DNA of 64,000 nucleotides from Phormidesmis priestleyi Ana. GTDB lineage: Bacteria; Cyanobacteriota; Cyanobacteriia; Phormidesmidales; Phormidesmidaceae. The position numbers and the translations under genes are program-made. This document shows, piece by piece, positions 51,567 to 62,045 of the stretch; the stretch's first letter is position 1, and every line of letters starts with the position of its first letter. Where the stretch lies: assembly GCA_001314865.1 (NCBI GenBank), contig LJZR01000018.1, positions 1 through 64,000 on the forward strand, in the 5' to 3' direction. The notes beneath the pieces were generated by a model. That model was not told the DNA's origin. It was given only the letters and a program-made list of their open reading frames with translations, and ran no database searches.

Positions 51567-52817
51567 CTACTCGTATTTTTTGAAAGCTAGGGTGACATTG
51601 TGACCCCCGAAGCCAAATGAGTTAGAGAGCGCGACATTGACAGTTTGATCGCGGCTTGTACCTGCGACATAGTCCAAATCGCAGTCTGGATCAGGGGTCG
51701 TTAGGTTGATGGTAGGAGGCACTTTATCGTTGGCGACGGCCATCACAGCAGCTACACCCTCAATGCCACCCGATCCACCGAGCAAATGCCCAGTCATGCT
51801 TTTAGTAGAGCTGACGGTGATTTGGTAGGCGTGGTCGCCCAGCACAGTTTTAATCGCAGCGGTTTCGTTAGGATCGTTGGCTGGTGTGCTAGTGCCATGG
51901 GCGTTGATGTAGCTCACATCGGTGGGCTGTAAGTTGCCGTCTTTCAGCGCGAGCCTGAGGGCGCGAGCGGCGCCTTCTCCTTGAGGGGCAATCCCGGTCA
52001 TATGGTAGGCATCGCAGCTCATGCCGTAGCCTACGATTTCAGCGTAGATTTTTGCGTCTCGACTCAAGGCATGCTCTAGCTCTTCTAAAATTAAAATGCC
52101 GCACCCTTCGCCCAAAACAAACCCATCTCGATCGATGTCAAAAGGGCGGCTGGCGTGGGTGGGGTCATCATTGCGGGTGGACATTGCCCGCGCTGCCGAA
52201 AATCCGCCAAATGTCAGCGGGGTGACGGCTGACTCAGTTCCGCCACAAATCATTGCTTGAGCATAGCCGTTTTGTACCAGCCGGAAGGCGTCTCCAATGG
52301 CGTTGGAGCCTGCGGCGCAAGCTGTGACAGGACAAGAGTTTGGCCCTTTTGCCCCGGTTTGAATAGCCGTGAGGCCAGCGGCCATATTCGCAATCATCAT
52401 CGGCACCATGAAGGGGCTACAGCGGCTAGGCCCCCGGTTTAGATAAATCTCTTGCTGGTCTTCCATGACCTGAATACCCCCAACGCCTGTGCCGATCATG
52501 ACGCCGATTTGCTCGGCGTTGAGGTCAGTGATGTTGAGTTTGGCGTCAGCTAAAGCCATTTTGCTGGTGGCGATCGCGAAGTGAGCAAACCTAGCAGCTC
52601 GCTTCATATCCTTGCGATCCATAAAATCTAGCGGGTCAAAGCCTTTTACCTCACCAGCAATTTGGCTGCCATGCTGCGATGCATCAAACGCAGTAATGGT
52701 GCCAATGCCGTTTTTGCCGCTCATTAGCCCTTGCCAATACGCTTCTAAGGTATTGCCGATAGGCGTAATAGCGCCTAATCCGGTAATGACGACACGTTTC
52801 TTCTCTGAATTAGACAT
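51567..52817 (-). CDS. fabF: 3-oxoacyl-[acyl-carrier-protein] synthase II
   Basis: FabF elongates acyl chains in type II fatty acid synthesis by condensing malonyl-ACP with acyl-ACP. The catalytic Cys is in CPVTACAAGSNAIGD, the two His in INAHGTSTPANDPNE and KSMTGHLLGGSGG. The Lys lies in the latter. The 416-residue length and the C-terminal NSFGFGGHNV are typical. ATG at 52817. It lies downstream of acpP on the same strand, a conserved cyanobacterial arrangement. Confidence 0.97.
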   Translation of the reverse strand: MSNSEKKRVVITGLGAITPIGNTLEAYWQGLMSGKNGIGTITAFDASQHGSQIAGEVKGFDPLDFMDRKDMKRAARFAHFAIATSKMALADAKLNITDLNAEQIGVMIGTGVGGIQVMEDQQEIYLNRGPSRCSPFMVPMMIANMAAGLTAIQTGAKGPNSCPVTACAAGSNAIGDAFRLVQNGYAQAMICGGTESAVTPLTFGGFSAARAMSTRNDDPTHASRPFDIDRDGFVLGEGCGILILEELEHALSRDAKIYAEIVGYGMSCDAYHMTGIAPQGEGAARALRLALKDGNLQPTDVSYINAHGTSTPANDPNETAAIKTVLGDHAYQITVSSTKSMTGHLLGGSGGIEGVAAVMAVANDKVPPTINLTTPDPDCDLDYVAGTSRDQTVNVALSNSFGFGGHNVTLAFKKYE

Positions 52818-53051
52818 ATCTGAAAGTTAGTCTGAATTAGACATAGCGCTAAGAGACAACAGGGGCTGAAGGGCAACAGGCGCTTTGATCGATTTGCTCA
52901 AAAACCTGCTAATTAAAGAACGTCAGAAGGCTAAAAACAACCCAGCATCACTCCAGTGAATTTTGGAGCGCTTGGCCATTTCTCTATTCTAATCATGCAC
53001 CGCTAATCCTTAAGGCCCTATTAACCTCAACGCCGCACTAGTGGATTTTTG

Positions 53052-53291
53052 CTAGGCTGCTTTGGCTTTGATGAAATCTACGGCGGACTGCACAGTGCTG
53101 ATATTTTCAGCGGCTTCGTCAGGGATTTCAATGTCAAACTCTTCTTCTAGAGCCATGACGAGCTCTACAGTATCGAGCGAGTCAGCACCCAAGTCGTTAG
53201 CAAAGTTTGCCTCTGGCTTAACTTCTGCTTCATCTACACCCAACTGTTCAGAAACGATCTTCTGAACCTTTCCTAAAATATCGTCACTCAT
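53052..53291 (-). CDS. acpP: Acyl carrier protein
   Basis: The 79-residue acidic protein begins [20 protein letters not shown] and has the phosphopantetheine attachment Ser in [18 protein letters not shown]. It carries acyl intermediates in fatty acid synthesis. A TTG 18 bp upstream would extend the frame, but the ATG at 53291 gives the normal family start. Divergent from psaC. Confidence 0.97.
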   Translation of the reverse strand: MSDDILGKVQKIVSEQLGVDEAEVKPEANFANDLGADSLDTVELVMALEEEFDIEIPDEAAENISTVQSAVDFIKAKAA

Positions 53292-53309
53292 TACTGTAAT
53301 TACCTTCAA

Positions 53310-54160
<851 letters not shown>

Positions 54161-54222
54161 GCCTGCTTGCTCAGTTCCTTTTACGGATCTTTTTCGAGTT
54201 GTTTTATTTTTGCGTTTATCTG

Positions 54223-54272
54223 AAAAATCCCCCGTTGTATCTGAGTAGTGACAGATGCAGCGGGGGATTTTT
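54223..54272. terminator. Terminator between psaC and ftsX
   Basis: Arms aaaaatcccccg (54223-54234) and cgggggattttt (54261-54272) give a long stem usable in both directions between the convergent genes. Confidence 0.9.
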
Positions 54273-54330
54273 GCGGAAAACTTAGCTGTGAGAAGAAGTA
54301 GCTGTGAGAAGAAAAAGTGGAATTGTGGAA

Positions 54331-55236
54331 TTATTGAGCAGCGACTTTTTTGACTGCCAGTAAGCTGCCGATGAGGCCGATGCCAATGCCAAGCCCAAGC
54401 AGGGCCATAGGCAGTAAAAACAGCTGCTGAGGTGAGAGCTGAAGGCCGTTCACTAAGAAGGTTATAAAGGCGGGTTGTTGAGAGGTAGAAAGCGACTGAA
54501 GCCCTTGTTGAACCACAAGTAAGAGCCCCCAAGAGCCGCCTGCGCCGACCAGTCCGAAGATAGTACCTTGCAGCAAAAAGGGCAGATAAATCCAACTGCG
54601 AGTAGCCCCTACTAGCTGCATGACTTCTATTTCTTGGCGACGGGCGATCGCAATCAGTCGAATCGTGGTGGTCACCACTGCAACTGCCGTCATAGTCAGT
54701 AGGCCAACCACCGTCAGGCTGACCCAGCGTAGCCCTTCGTTGAGTTCTCTAAGCTGCTGAATGACCTCACTCACATAAAGCACATCATTAACGCCGTTCA
54801 TTGCTTTAAGCGTCATGGCCAGCTGAGGAACCTGCTGTGCGTCTCTGGCTTTTACCTTCAGCTCGTCTACGAGCGGATTGCCTCTCAGCTCAGAGGAGGC
54901 GTTAGATACGTCTGAGAGCCCTAAATCTTCGGTGAGCTGAGCCCAAGCTTGCTCTTTGGTCACTGATTCTACCTCTACGACGCCAGGTAAGCGGCGCACC
55001 TGAGCGCTCAGGCTGCTGGCATCAACGCCGCTATCTAAATAGGTAGAGATCACCAGCTGCGATCCAAACTGGTTGAGCAGTCCTTCTGTCTGCCAGCTGG
55101 CTTGCAAGCTCACGCCAAACAAAAACAGCAGCACCGTCATGGTGCTCACTGCCGCCCAGTTCATCCAGCCGCCTCGCCTGATCCCTCGCATTGTTTCGTT
55201 GATCAGATAATCTGTTTTGGTCAGCGAGCTCAGCAC
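54331..55236 (-). CDS. ftsX: FtsX-type cell division permease
   Basis: The 301-residue protein has four membrane helices: one near residues 27-48, then after an extracytoplasmic domain three near 172-196, 220-247 and 270-296. This is the FtsX layout. With the ATPase FtsE it transmits cytosolic signals to septal peptidoglycan hydrolases. The extracytoplasmic part contains LPGVVEVESVTKEQAWAQL, typical of the family. No ftsE is adjacent. The gene is divergent from def and convergent with psaC. Confidence 0.92.
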   Translation of the reverse strand: MLSSLTKTDYLINETMRGIRRGGWMNWAAVSTMTVLLFLFGVSLQASWQTEGLLNQFGSQLVISTYLDSGVDASSLSAQVRRLPGVVEVESVTKEQAWAQLTEDLGLSDVSNASSELRGNPLVDELKVKARDAQQVPQLAMTLKAMNGVNDVLYVSEVIQQLRELNEGLRWVSLTVVGLLTMTAVAVVTTTIRLIAIARRQEIEVMQLVGATRSWIYLPFLLQGTIFGLVGAGGSWGLLLVVQQGLQSLSTSQQPAFITFLVNGLQLSPQQLFLLPMALLGLGIGIGLIGSLLAVKKVAAQ

Positions 55237-55412
55237 GTTAGACTCTACTTGATTGCTTGGGGTTTGCTTGGGGTCATTTAAATTAGGTTGCCCTTATCAA
55301 TAGAACTTGATACCAGCGCTCTAAAAAACCTCCTGCCTCCTATCTCGAAGTGACTTTGAATTGTTACAATGACGATACGCATTGTTTCTGCTAAAAATCC
55401 AGCTCTAAAAAC

Positions 55413-55976
55413 ATGGTCGCCGTTATTGAAGTCGAAAAGAAAAAGCTCAAGCATCCTCCCTTACAGGTTTCTTGCTTGGGTGATCGCGTGCTGCGTCAAC
55501 CCGCAAAGCGAGTCTCTAAAATAGACAACGAGCTGCGTGAGCTGGTGCGCGAAATGCTGCAAACAATGTACAGCGAAGACGGTATTGGCCTAGCGGCTCC
55601 CCAAGTTGCGGTTAATAAGCAGCTAATAGTGGTAGATGCTGATCCTGAAAATGCAGCGGCGCCGCCGTTAGTGCTCGTGAATCCAAAAATTTTGAGCTAT
55701 AGCCAAGAGCTGGCCAAGGGGCAGGAAGGCTGTTTAAGTATTCCGGGTGTGTACTTAGATGTGATACGACCTGCGGGCATTGAGGTCAGCTTTAAAGATG
55801 AAACGGGCAAGCCTCGTAAGCTAAAGGTTGATGATTTGCTCGCTCGTGTGATTCAGCATGAGATAGATCATCTCAACGGCGTGATGTTTGTAGATCGGGT
55901 TGACAATGCGATCGCGCTCAACCAAGAACTCAAAAAGAACGGCTTTGCCATCAAAGATGTCAAGAAAATTAGCTAG
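55413..55976 (+). CDS. def: Peptide deformylase
   Basis: This metalloenzyme removes the formyl group from N-terminal methionine of new proteins. All three family motifs are present: GIGLAAPQV, EGCLSIPG (metal-binding Cys) and QHEIDHLNG (metal-binding His and catalytic Glu). The 187-residue length is normal. The ATG at 55413 fits. Divergent from ftsX; the small gene downstream may be co-transcribed. Confidence 0.97.
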   Translation: MVAVIEVEKKKLKHPPLQVSCLGDRVLRQPAKRVSKIDNELRELVREMLQTMYSEDGIGLAAPQVAVNKQLIVVDADPENAAAPPLVLVNPKILSYSQELAKGQEGCLSIPGVYLDVIRPAGIEVSFKDETGKPRKLKVDDLLARVIQHEIDHLNGVMFVDRVDNAIALNQELKKNGFAIKDVKKIS

Positions 55977-56053
55977 CCTAATACATTGGGCTAATACATT
56001 AGCTGATAGGTTTATTTAAAAGAGCATTTTTTAAGAGCATTGGAGAAAAGTCT

Positions 56054-56248
56054 GTGACGCCTAAAAGTGGTGCGTATTTAGGAATTGCCTGTTTGACTGC
56101 GATCGCCGCCGTCGGTTCAATGTTCGAGCTATCTTCTGGTGACCCTGACTGGGGTACAGCGCCGACTGCCGTCATTTTGGCCCTTAGCATCCCGGCAGGC
56201 ATCACCGCGTTTTTAGCCGCCGTTAAAGATGCTCGGGCCAACATGTAG
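56054..56248 (+). CDS. Small two-span membrane protein
   Basis: The 64-residue product begins MTPKSGAYLGIACLTAIAAV and has two hydrophobic helices around a short Gly/Asp-rich loop. It starts with GTG at 56054, with GGAG ten bases upstream. It resembles uncharacterised small cyanobacterial membrane proteins. It is 77 bp behind def and followed by a strong terminator, so it is probably the last gene of that transcript. Confidence 0.72.
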   Translation: MTPKSGAYLGIACLTAIAAVGSMFELSSGDPDWGTAPTAVILALSIPAGITAFLAAVKDARANM

Positions 56249-56300
56249 GCCGTTCGGTGTCGAACTCAAGGTCTAGCTTGTAAGCAAAAGACCACAAACA

Positions 56301-56338
56301 AAAAGCCCCCTTCAGTCATCGACAAAGGGGGCTTTTTT
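56301..56338. terminator. Intrinsic terminator after the small membrane protein gene
   Basis: Arms aaaagccccc and gggggcttttt form a strong stem with T-run on the plus side. Confidence 0.9.
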
Positions 56339-56339
56339 A

Positions 56340-56494
56340 GTTCAATGTTTCAATCTAAATATTTCAATCTAAATATCTAGACTCTTCGTTGCCTAGACAT
56401 TTGCTCTCTAGGCATTTGCTCTCTAGGTATTTGGTCTTTAGACATTCAGTATCTAGACATTCAGTATCTAGACATTCAGTATCTAGACATCTGG
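56340..56494. repeat. 15-bp tandem repeat between convergent genes
   Basis: Four copies of a unit close to tcagtatctagacat occupy about 56435-56492. Related degenerate units (tagacatttgctctc, tttcaatctaaata) precede them. The array reaches to within a few bases of the ndk stop codon. Confidence 0.85.
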
Positions 56495-56944
56495 TTACTC
56501 GTATAGCCAAGGCTTGATAGTCGGCTCCCAGCTGCAAAGCTCGTCTTCACCGAACCATAGCTTGATTTCGCTTTGGGCAGTTTCAGGGGCATCCGAACCA
56601 TGAATAATGTTGCGACCAATGGTGATGCCATAATCGCCGCGAATCGTTCCAGGCTCAGCATCTAAAGGGTTCGTCGCGCCAATGAGCTTACGCGCAGAAG
56701 CAATTACACCTTCACCCTCCCACACCATCGCGACCACAGGCGCAGAAACAATATAGTCAACCAGTCCTTTAAAGAAAGGACGCTCCTTGTGAACAGCGTA
56801 GTGAGCTTCGGCTAGCTCCCGCGAAACCGACATTTGCTTGAGCCCAACTAGGGTAAACCCTTTGGTCTCGAACTTGCTGATAATGGCGCCAACCAAACCG
56901 CGCTGTACGCCGTCCGGCTTAATCATAATGAAACTCTTTTCCAC
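56495..56944 (-). CDS. ndk: Nucleoside diphosphate kinase
   Basis: Ndk transfers the gamma phosphate from ATP to other nucleoside diphosphates. The 149-residue protein begins [19 protein letters not shown] and carries the phosphohistidine motif [12 protein letters not shown]. All conserved residues are intact. ATG at 56944. Monocistronic by spacing, with a repeat array directly behind its stop. Confidence 0.98.
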   Translation of the reverse strand: MEKSFIMIKPDGVQRGLVGAIISKFETKGFTLVGLKQMSVSRELAEAHYAVHKERPFFKGLVDYIVSAPVVAMVWEGEGVIASARKLIGATNPLDAEPGTIRGDYGITIGRNIIHGSDAPETAQSEIKLWFGEDELCSWEPTIKPWLYE

Positions 56945-57044
56945 TTAAATACCGCTCCTAAAAATGCGTTTGAGGTTTTAAACCTTTCCCATGCTCAGTA
57001 ACTAAGGCATCTTTGTAAAGCTTTTTTGTGAGAAAAGCTGCCGT

Positions 57045-58034
57045 TTAGCTCTTGATCGCTGTAACCTCAGCCGTGACATCTATGGTAACGACGCGGTCAG
57101 CCGCGTCATAAGCACGACCTCGCACAATGGGAGACTGATCGGAAGCAGCCTGATTCATAGCGGTCTTGCTTTCTGGATAACCGCTTTCTTTAGGCAGCTT
57201 AACGACCGCTTTTTGACCTGCTTTTGTACCCGTACTTTTATTCGGTTTTGTATTGCTTTTGTTTGCCTGAATACCTTCGTTTTTAGCGTTTGCTTTCAGC
57301 TCAACGTTAATAAATCCGCTGGAGCCAACGCTGGCGCCAACGCGTGAGCCAACACTTGAATCAGGCGCTACCAATGAACTAGGTGAACTAGGGGCTACCA
57401 AGCTATTAGTCTGGTCTTTGACTGCTAAGTGAGACCCATTGGAGGGTTTGCTTTTATGAGTTGCGAGTTCGTGAGTTGCGAGTTCGTGAGTAGCCGTTGG
57501 CTGAGTGTGTAAGAGCTGCCGCATTGTTCTAATTTGTTTGGCATTGTTCCAAGCGGCATGGGATTGTTGAGCCTGAGATCTGGCCTGAGATCTGGCCTGT
57601 TGCTCATAAGCCCAAGCCGTTTCAGCCTGAGCCTGATATCTCTCGCCATGCCCTGCAACCGCGCCAAACACGTAAATCAGATCGCCCTGAGGGGTGGTTT
57701 CAAAAAAGGCTGAAAATGCCTGCGCTTGTGTGTTGAGGTAGGCTTGGGCAGCCGCGCCATCTAGCTGAGTACGGATGGCAAAATCTAAAACACTAATGCG
57801 ACCTTGCTGCTGTCGCAATAGTTGATAAAACTTAGCATTGATGCGTGCCTGCTGCCGCTGCTGTCGCTGCTTCTTTTTGCGATATTGCTGCCATAGCCAA
57901 AAAGCACCAGCCCCGAATCCTATGATCAATAGCAAAGGTAGGAGTATGCGCAGCAGCAAAATGGCGACTATGCCCAGCAGGCCCAGCCCTAAAAACAAGC
58001 GTGACTTTATCTCAAGATCAGAACGAGATGGCAT
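57045..58034 (-). CDS. Membrane protein of unknown function
   Basis: The 329-residue protein has two closely spaced hydrophobic helices near residues 13-46 (LFLGLGLLGIVAILLL and LLLIIGFGAGAFWLW), a basic Gln/Arg-rich stretch, and a conserved small domain at about 60-130 (KFYQLLRQQQGRISVLDFAI, a winged-helix-like part). A long low-complexity C-terminus follows. Tandem DNA duplications of 12 and 15 bp (57459-57493, 57576-57600) repeat A-T-H-E-L and R-S-Q-A. No family is recognised. Its start lies 10 bp from a region overlapping frames on the other strand that look non-coding. Confidence 0.7.
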   Translation of the reverse strand: MPSRSDLEIKSRLFLGLGLLGIVAILLLRILLPLLLIIGFGAGAFWLWQQYRKKKQRQQRQQARINAKFYQLLRQQQGRISVLDFAIRTQLDGAAAQAYLNTQAQAFSAFFETTPQGDLIYVFGAVAGHGERYQAQAETAWAYEQQARSQARSQAQQSHAAWNNAKQIRTMRQLLHTQPTATHELATHELATHKSKPSNGSHLAVKDQTNSLVAPSSPSSLVAPDSSVGSRVGASVGSSGFINVELKANAKNEGIQANKSNTKPNKSTGTKAGQKAVVKLPKESGYPESKTAMNQAASDQSPIVRGRAYDAADRVVTIDVTAEVTAIKS

Positions 58035-58202
58035 CTTACCCTATTCAATGTGTGGTTCAGTTTGCGTGGTTTAGTATGCGGTTCGATAGGCAGTCAATCA
58101 GTTCACCCAAAACAACCCCTAAAAAGCTGTCCCTGTACTCTAGTCGCAAGGGTAAATATTGGCTACTTATTTTTTTGCCTGTCTTCATGGGTCAATACGC
58201 CT

Positions 58203-58547
58203 TCAAGAAGAAACAGGCGCGTTGGCAAAAATTTGATAGGCCGCGATCGCAATTCTCTCTAGGTCTTCGTCTAGCAGCGGCGGCCATACGACTCTCGCGC
58301 CTCTGCCCGCCTCGTAAAGGTTGCGGCTCTCATAAGCGACCAAAAAAAGAGACTGGGCCAGCTCGCGATCAAGCACTGAAGCGTCTTTTAAGCGGGTATG
58401 AATCACGCTTAAGGCCAGCAGTATCGAAGTCACCTGTCCAGGGACAGGCGGTTGGCCAAAGCGCAGCCGACCTAAAAAAGTATCGTCTGTTTCATGCTCA
58501 GGAAGCGTCTGATTGGCGAGTAGCTGACGAGCCGTCTTAAAGTCCAT
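58203..58547 (-). CDS. Conserved cyanobacterial protein (often labelled dethiobiotin synthetase)
   Basis: The 114-residue protein MDFKTARQLLANQTLPEHET with FGQPPVPGQVTSILLALSVI and YEAGRGARVVWPPLLDEDLERIAIA matches a helical protein conserved across cyanobacteria. It is often annotated as dethiobiotin synthetase, but it is far too short and lacks the P-loop, so that name is doubtful. A longer frame on the opposite strand (58001-58540) covers it but has no protein-like character. Confidence 0.8.
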   Translation of the reverse strand: MDFKTARQLLANQTLPEHETDDTFLGRLRFGQPPVPGQVTSILLALSVIHTRLKDASVLDRELAQSLFLVAYESRNLYEAGRGARVVWPPLLDEDLERIAIAAYQIFANAPVSS

Positions 58548-58875
58548 TGATTCGACTCCCTAACCTGATCCGAAATGCCTGCCCAAACGTACTTTGGATA
58601 AGATTTTGATGTAACGACAACGCCCTGGCAGGGCACTCTTTAGCTATCTAATCAAAACCCGTTGAAGTAATTTAGGCAAGTTTTACACAGAATTCATGCT
58701 TATTGCGGTTGGTTTGCTGGTGTTTGTAACACACTGGTATAAATGCTGGTATTCGTTTTTCTCAGGTGGCCTTTCTGGAGCTTGTTTAAGGCTTAATTTC
58801 TGTTTAATCCTTGAATGTATTGCTTGCCTAATGCTCATGCACTTTTCTTAATGTGTCTCACCGATACGACACTAT
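58548..58875. other. Intergenic region between divergent genes
   Basis: About 330 bp with promoters for the flanking genes. A short hairpin gccctggcagggc is near 58622-58634. No RNA gene is recognised. Confidence 0.4.
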
Positions 58876-60201
58876 ATGACATCTTTTGTCCCCATTGCCG
58901 CCCACCTGCCGCCTGCGCAATTAACGGCTGCTAACCTAACGGCTGCTAAAGCGCCCGTTCCCTTTGTCGATCTCTCCTGGCAACACAATCCAATCCAGGC
59001 CGATATTTTGGCAGTGGTTGAGGCAGTGCTGGCAAAGGGCGATTACGTTTTGGGTCAAGCTGTTACTGAGTTTGAAGCGGCGTTTGCGCAAGCTTGCTAT
59101 CAAACAACTCAGGTGAATGATTTAGTCGGTGATGAGCCTGCTTTGGATTCAACGCCTTATGGCGTGGGCGTTGGGTGTGGAACAGATGCGATCGCACTGG
59201 GTCTGCGAGCCTGTGGCATTTGCGAAGGCGATGAGGTCATTTTGCCAGCTAACACGTTTGTCGCCACGCTGATTGGCATTACCGCTGCGGGCGCGGTGCC
59301 TATATTTGTAGACTGCGACCCGCAGACGGCCCTAATGGATCTAACCGCCGCCGCTGCTGCGATTACCCCTAAAACTCGCGCCATTGTGCCTGTGCATTTA
59401 TACGGCCAAATGGTTTCACCGCAAGGGCTACTGGCCTTAGCTGCTCAGCATAATTTAATTGTTTTAGAAGACTCTGCCCAGGCGCATTTAGCAGAGCGAG
59501 AGGGCTATCGGGCCGGGTCGGTGGGTTTGGCCGCGGCGTTTAGCTTTTATCCTAGTAAAAACTTGGGCGCACTTGGCGATGGTGGCATGCTGGTAACTCG
59601 CGAAGAAGTCGTTGCGCAAACCGTGCGATCGCTGCGAAACTACGGTGCAACTCGCAAATATTTTCATACCGATCCGGGGGGGACTAACAGTCGGTTGGAT
59701 ACCTTGCAAGCAGGCGTACTCTTGCTAAAGCTCCCTCACCTACAGGCTTGGAACTCAGTGCGCAACCGGTTAGCCGCCTATTACGACAGCGCGCTAGCCC
59801 CGCTGGCTACTGACGGTTTGCTGCCAATAAAAAACATCAGCGGGCAGGGCCATGTTTACCATCTATATGTGTTGCGAGTCACCCACGACTGTCCGCTAGA
59901 TCGCACGCGTTTGCAGCTCGCGCTAGAGCAGCAGGGTATTCAAACGGGCATTCACTATCCTATTCCTTGCCACTTACAGCCTGCCTACAAGTCATTAGGC
60001 TACAGAGCCGGTGACTTTCCACATGCCGAAATGCTGAGTCAAGAAATCCTGTCTTTGCCGATGTATCCTGGCCTCACCACCGCGCAGATTGATCGGGTGG
60101 TGGAGACGATCAAGTCAGTGGTCTCAGCGGCCAAGATTCAGACACTACAAGATTCAGGCATTATTTTAGATCCCGGTTTAGATCACGGTGACTTGACATG
60201 A
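58876..60201 (+). CDS. DegT/DnrJ/EryC1/StrS-family aminotransferase
   Basis: This PLP-dependent sugar aminotransferase has the family start PFVDLSWQHNPIQADIL, the cofactor region VGVGCGTDAIALGLRA, the Asp in VLEDSAQAHLAE and the Schiff-base lysine in FSFYPSKNLGALGDGG. Such enzymes make amino sugars for surface polysaccharides. The 441-residue length includes a short extra N-terminal and C-terminal piece. Its stop overlaps the cyanoexosortase start (ATGA), so it belongs to the export locus that follows. Confidence 0.9.
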   Translation: MTSFVPIAAHLPPAQLTAANLTAAKAPVPFVDLSWQHNPIQADILAVVEAVLAKGDYVLGQAVTEFEAAFAQACYQTTQVNDLVGDEPALDSTPYGVGVGCGTDAIALGLRACGICEGDEVILPANTFVATLIGITAAGAVPIFVDCDPQTALMDLTAAAAAITPKTRAIVPVHLYGQMVSPQGLLALAAQHNLIVLEDSAQAHLAEREGYRAGSVGLAAAFSFYPSKNLGALGDGGMLVTREEVVAQTVRSLRNYGATRKYFHTDPGGTNSRLDTLQAGVLLLKLPHLQAWNSVRNRLAAYYDSALAPLATDGLLPIKNISGQGHVYHLYVLRVTHDCPLDRTRLQLALEQQGIQTGIHYPIPCHLQPAYKSLGYRAGDFPHAEMLSQEILSLPMYPGLTTAQIDRVVETIKSVVSAAKIQTLQDSGIILDPGLDHGDLT

Positions 60202-61124
60202 TTGCAACTAAGCCACGCCCCTCACTGCCGCTTGAATGGGTTGTTCTCGCTTTGATTGCGGTGCTATATGTGCCGCTGCTGTGGCATTGGGTAGAGGGTT
60301 GGCTCAATAAGAGCATCAGCATCCAGCACGAATACTTTAGCCATGGGTTGCTAGGAATTCCGTTTGCAGCTTACTTGGTGTGGGAGAAGCGATCGCCTTG
60401 GCAATCACTCCCCACGCGATCGCATTGGCTGGCCTTTCCCCTATTGCTAGGCGCGATCGCCTTCTATAGCAGCGGCCTAGTAGATTTAATGAACCTTTCC
60501 CTACCGATGCTGCTAGCCGGTTTGCTGCTAGCGCTCAAAGGACGTGCTGGCTTTCGATTGCACTGGTTTCCCTGGCTGCTCGTACTCCTTTCTACACCGA
60601 CGCAGCTGCCCTACCTCATTGAGCCCTATATTTTGCCATTACAGGCTTTTATTGCCTCGGTTGCTGGCTTCATTCTGCTTCAGTTTGATGTAGACGTACA
60701 GGTGGATGGCATTTACTTATCTGTGAGCGATCAGCTCGTTGAAGTCGCGCCTCACTGCGCGGGGCTTAAGATGCTCTTCACTAGTCTTTTCATGGGCCTC
60801 ATTCTGACGTATTGGACAGGACTCTATCGCTCCCGGTTGAGAACCAACCTGTTTTTTGTCGGCATCATTGCTATTAGCGTTGTTGGCAATATCATCCGCA
60901 ACGCCACCCTCACCTTTTTTCATGGCGCTCAAATGGACAAAGCCTTTTCATGGCTGCATGACAGCTGGGGCGGCGACCTGTATTCAGCTGCCATGCTAGG
61001 GTTACTCATTGTCTTGGTGCGCCTGCTAGAGCAATATGCCCCCGCCTCGCTCAGACTGAGCCCCTCTTCCCAATCTCCTCAGCCGCCCAAATCGCCTAAA
61101 CCGCCAAGGCCCGATTACTTCTAA
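60198..61124 (+). CDS. Cyanoexosortase (type B-like)
   Basis: This multi-span membrane transpeptidase-like protein should process PEP-CTERM proteins for surface sorting. The exosortase catalytic residues are visible: Cys in VAPHCAGLKMLFTSL, Arg in VVGNIIRNATL and His in WLHDSWGGDLYS. About eight hydrophobic helices precede and surround them. The Pro/Ser-rich C-terminal tail is specific to this protein. The start overlaps the aminotransferase stop and the partner protein follows 15 bp later, as in cyanoexosortase B systems. Confidence 0.9.
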   Translation: MIATKPRPSLPLEWVVLALIAVLYVPLLWHWVEGWLNKSISIQHEYFSHGLLGIPFAAYLVWEKRSPWQSLPTRSHWLAFPLLLGAIAFYSSGLVDLMNLSLPMLLAGLLLALKGRAGFRLHWFPWLLVLLSTPTQLPYLIEPYILPLQAFIASVAGFILLQFDVDVQVDGIYLSVSDQLVEVAPHCAGLKMLFTSLFMGLILTYWTGLYRSRLRTNLFFVGIIAISVVGNIIRNATLTFFHGAQMDKAFSWLHDSWGGDLYSAAMLGLLIVLVRLLEQYAPASLRLSPSSQSPQPPKSPKPPRPDYF

Positions 61125-61139
61125 AGAGATCCTTCGCCC

Positions 61140-62045
61140 GTGTCTTTCCCTACTCTGTCTGGTCAGCAGCCCAATCCAGTTCCTTCCAAGCCAACGCCTC
61201 CGGATACCCGCCTCGGCAGGCGCCAGCCGATTGTGCAGTTTGCAGTGGTCGCACTGCTGGCGCTGTTTGTGGCGGTGAGTGCGCTGCCTCAGTATGTGGG
61301 CGGCTGGGCCTGGGCGAGCCCACCCAAGCTGCCTGCGGCTACCCGCAATGCGCTTCAGGCAATGCCCGATAACGGACTAGACATTCCCAACTGGGTCACC
61401 ACCGACCAAAACAAAATTAGACTGGGCGGCGCAACCTGGTCTGTACAACAGCTTTCTGCGGCGTCGGCGACCCCACAGAGCAACGCCCCTGTGGCGTTTT
61501 TGCTGATGCGATCGCAAACCTATGAAGCCGATCAGCCCGAAGTAGAATGGCTCGACATCAAAGGCTCTCAGCAGTGGCAAACCGATTCTCATCAAAGGCT
61601 GACTTTTGAGATTCCCTTCCAAATGTTGATCCAATCAACCGCTCAGCTGCCTTCTGGTGAATCTTCTGGTGAATCTTCTGGTGAATCTTCTAGAGAAATC
61701 AAGAAAAATCAAACTGTCCGGATTAACAGTGACTTCTTCCGTGCATGGAATAAAGACCAGACATACGCAATTTTACAGTGGTACGCCTGGACTAACGGTG
61801 GCAGCCCTTCTCCCGCTCGTTGGTTTTGGGTTGACCAAAAGTCTCAGTGGAACCATCGGCAACGCATGCCCTGGGTCGCTGTCAGCATTTGGTTCCCAAT
61901 TGCGCCATTTAGCGACATTTCAGCCCAGCAGGACGTTGCCGAATCACTGGCTAAAACTGTTCAAAATACCCTTTCACAAACGGTTTTTCTGAAGTCGGAA
62001 ACCGCCTCAGGCGAGGCTGCAGGCAACAATCAATCGCTCAAATAG
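61140..62045 (+). CDS. Cyanoexosortase B system-associated protein
   Basis: The 301-residue protein has a membrane helix near residues 30-52 (QFAVVALLALFVAVSALPQY) and an extracytoplasmic domain with VPNWVTTDQ-like and WFWVDQKSQWNHRQRMPWVAV segments, corresponding to the EpsI-like partner found beside cyanoexosortases. Its precise role is unknown. The start is GTG at 61140. An insertion of S-S-G-E repeats near residues 172-184 comes from a 12-bp tandem repeat (about 61661-61692). Confidence 0.85.
   Translation: MSFPTLSGQQPNPVPSKPTPPDTRLGRRQPIVQFAVVALLALFVAVSALPQYVGGWAWASPPKLPAATRNALQAMPDNGLDIPNWVTTDQNKIRLGGATWSVQQLSAASATPQSNAPVAFLLMRSQTYEADQPEVEWLDIKGSQQWQTDSHQRLTFEIPFQMLIQSTAQLPSGESSGESSGESSREIKKNQTVRINSDFFRAWNKDQTYAILQWYAWTNGGSPSPARWFWVDQKSQWNHRQRMPWVAVSIWFPIAPFSDISAQQDVAESLAKTVQNTLSQTVFLKSETASGEAAGNNQSLK

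Noticed and set aside
58001..58540. Plus-strand open frame of 179 codons
   Set aside because: It is antisense to a conserved 114-residue cyanobacterial protein gene and to the start of the membrane protein gene, and its composition is Arg/Ser-rich without any motif.
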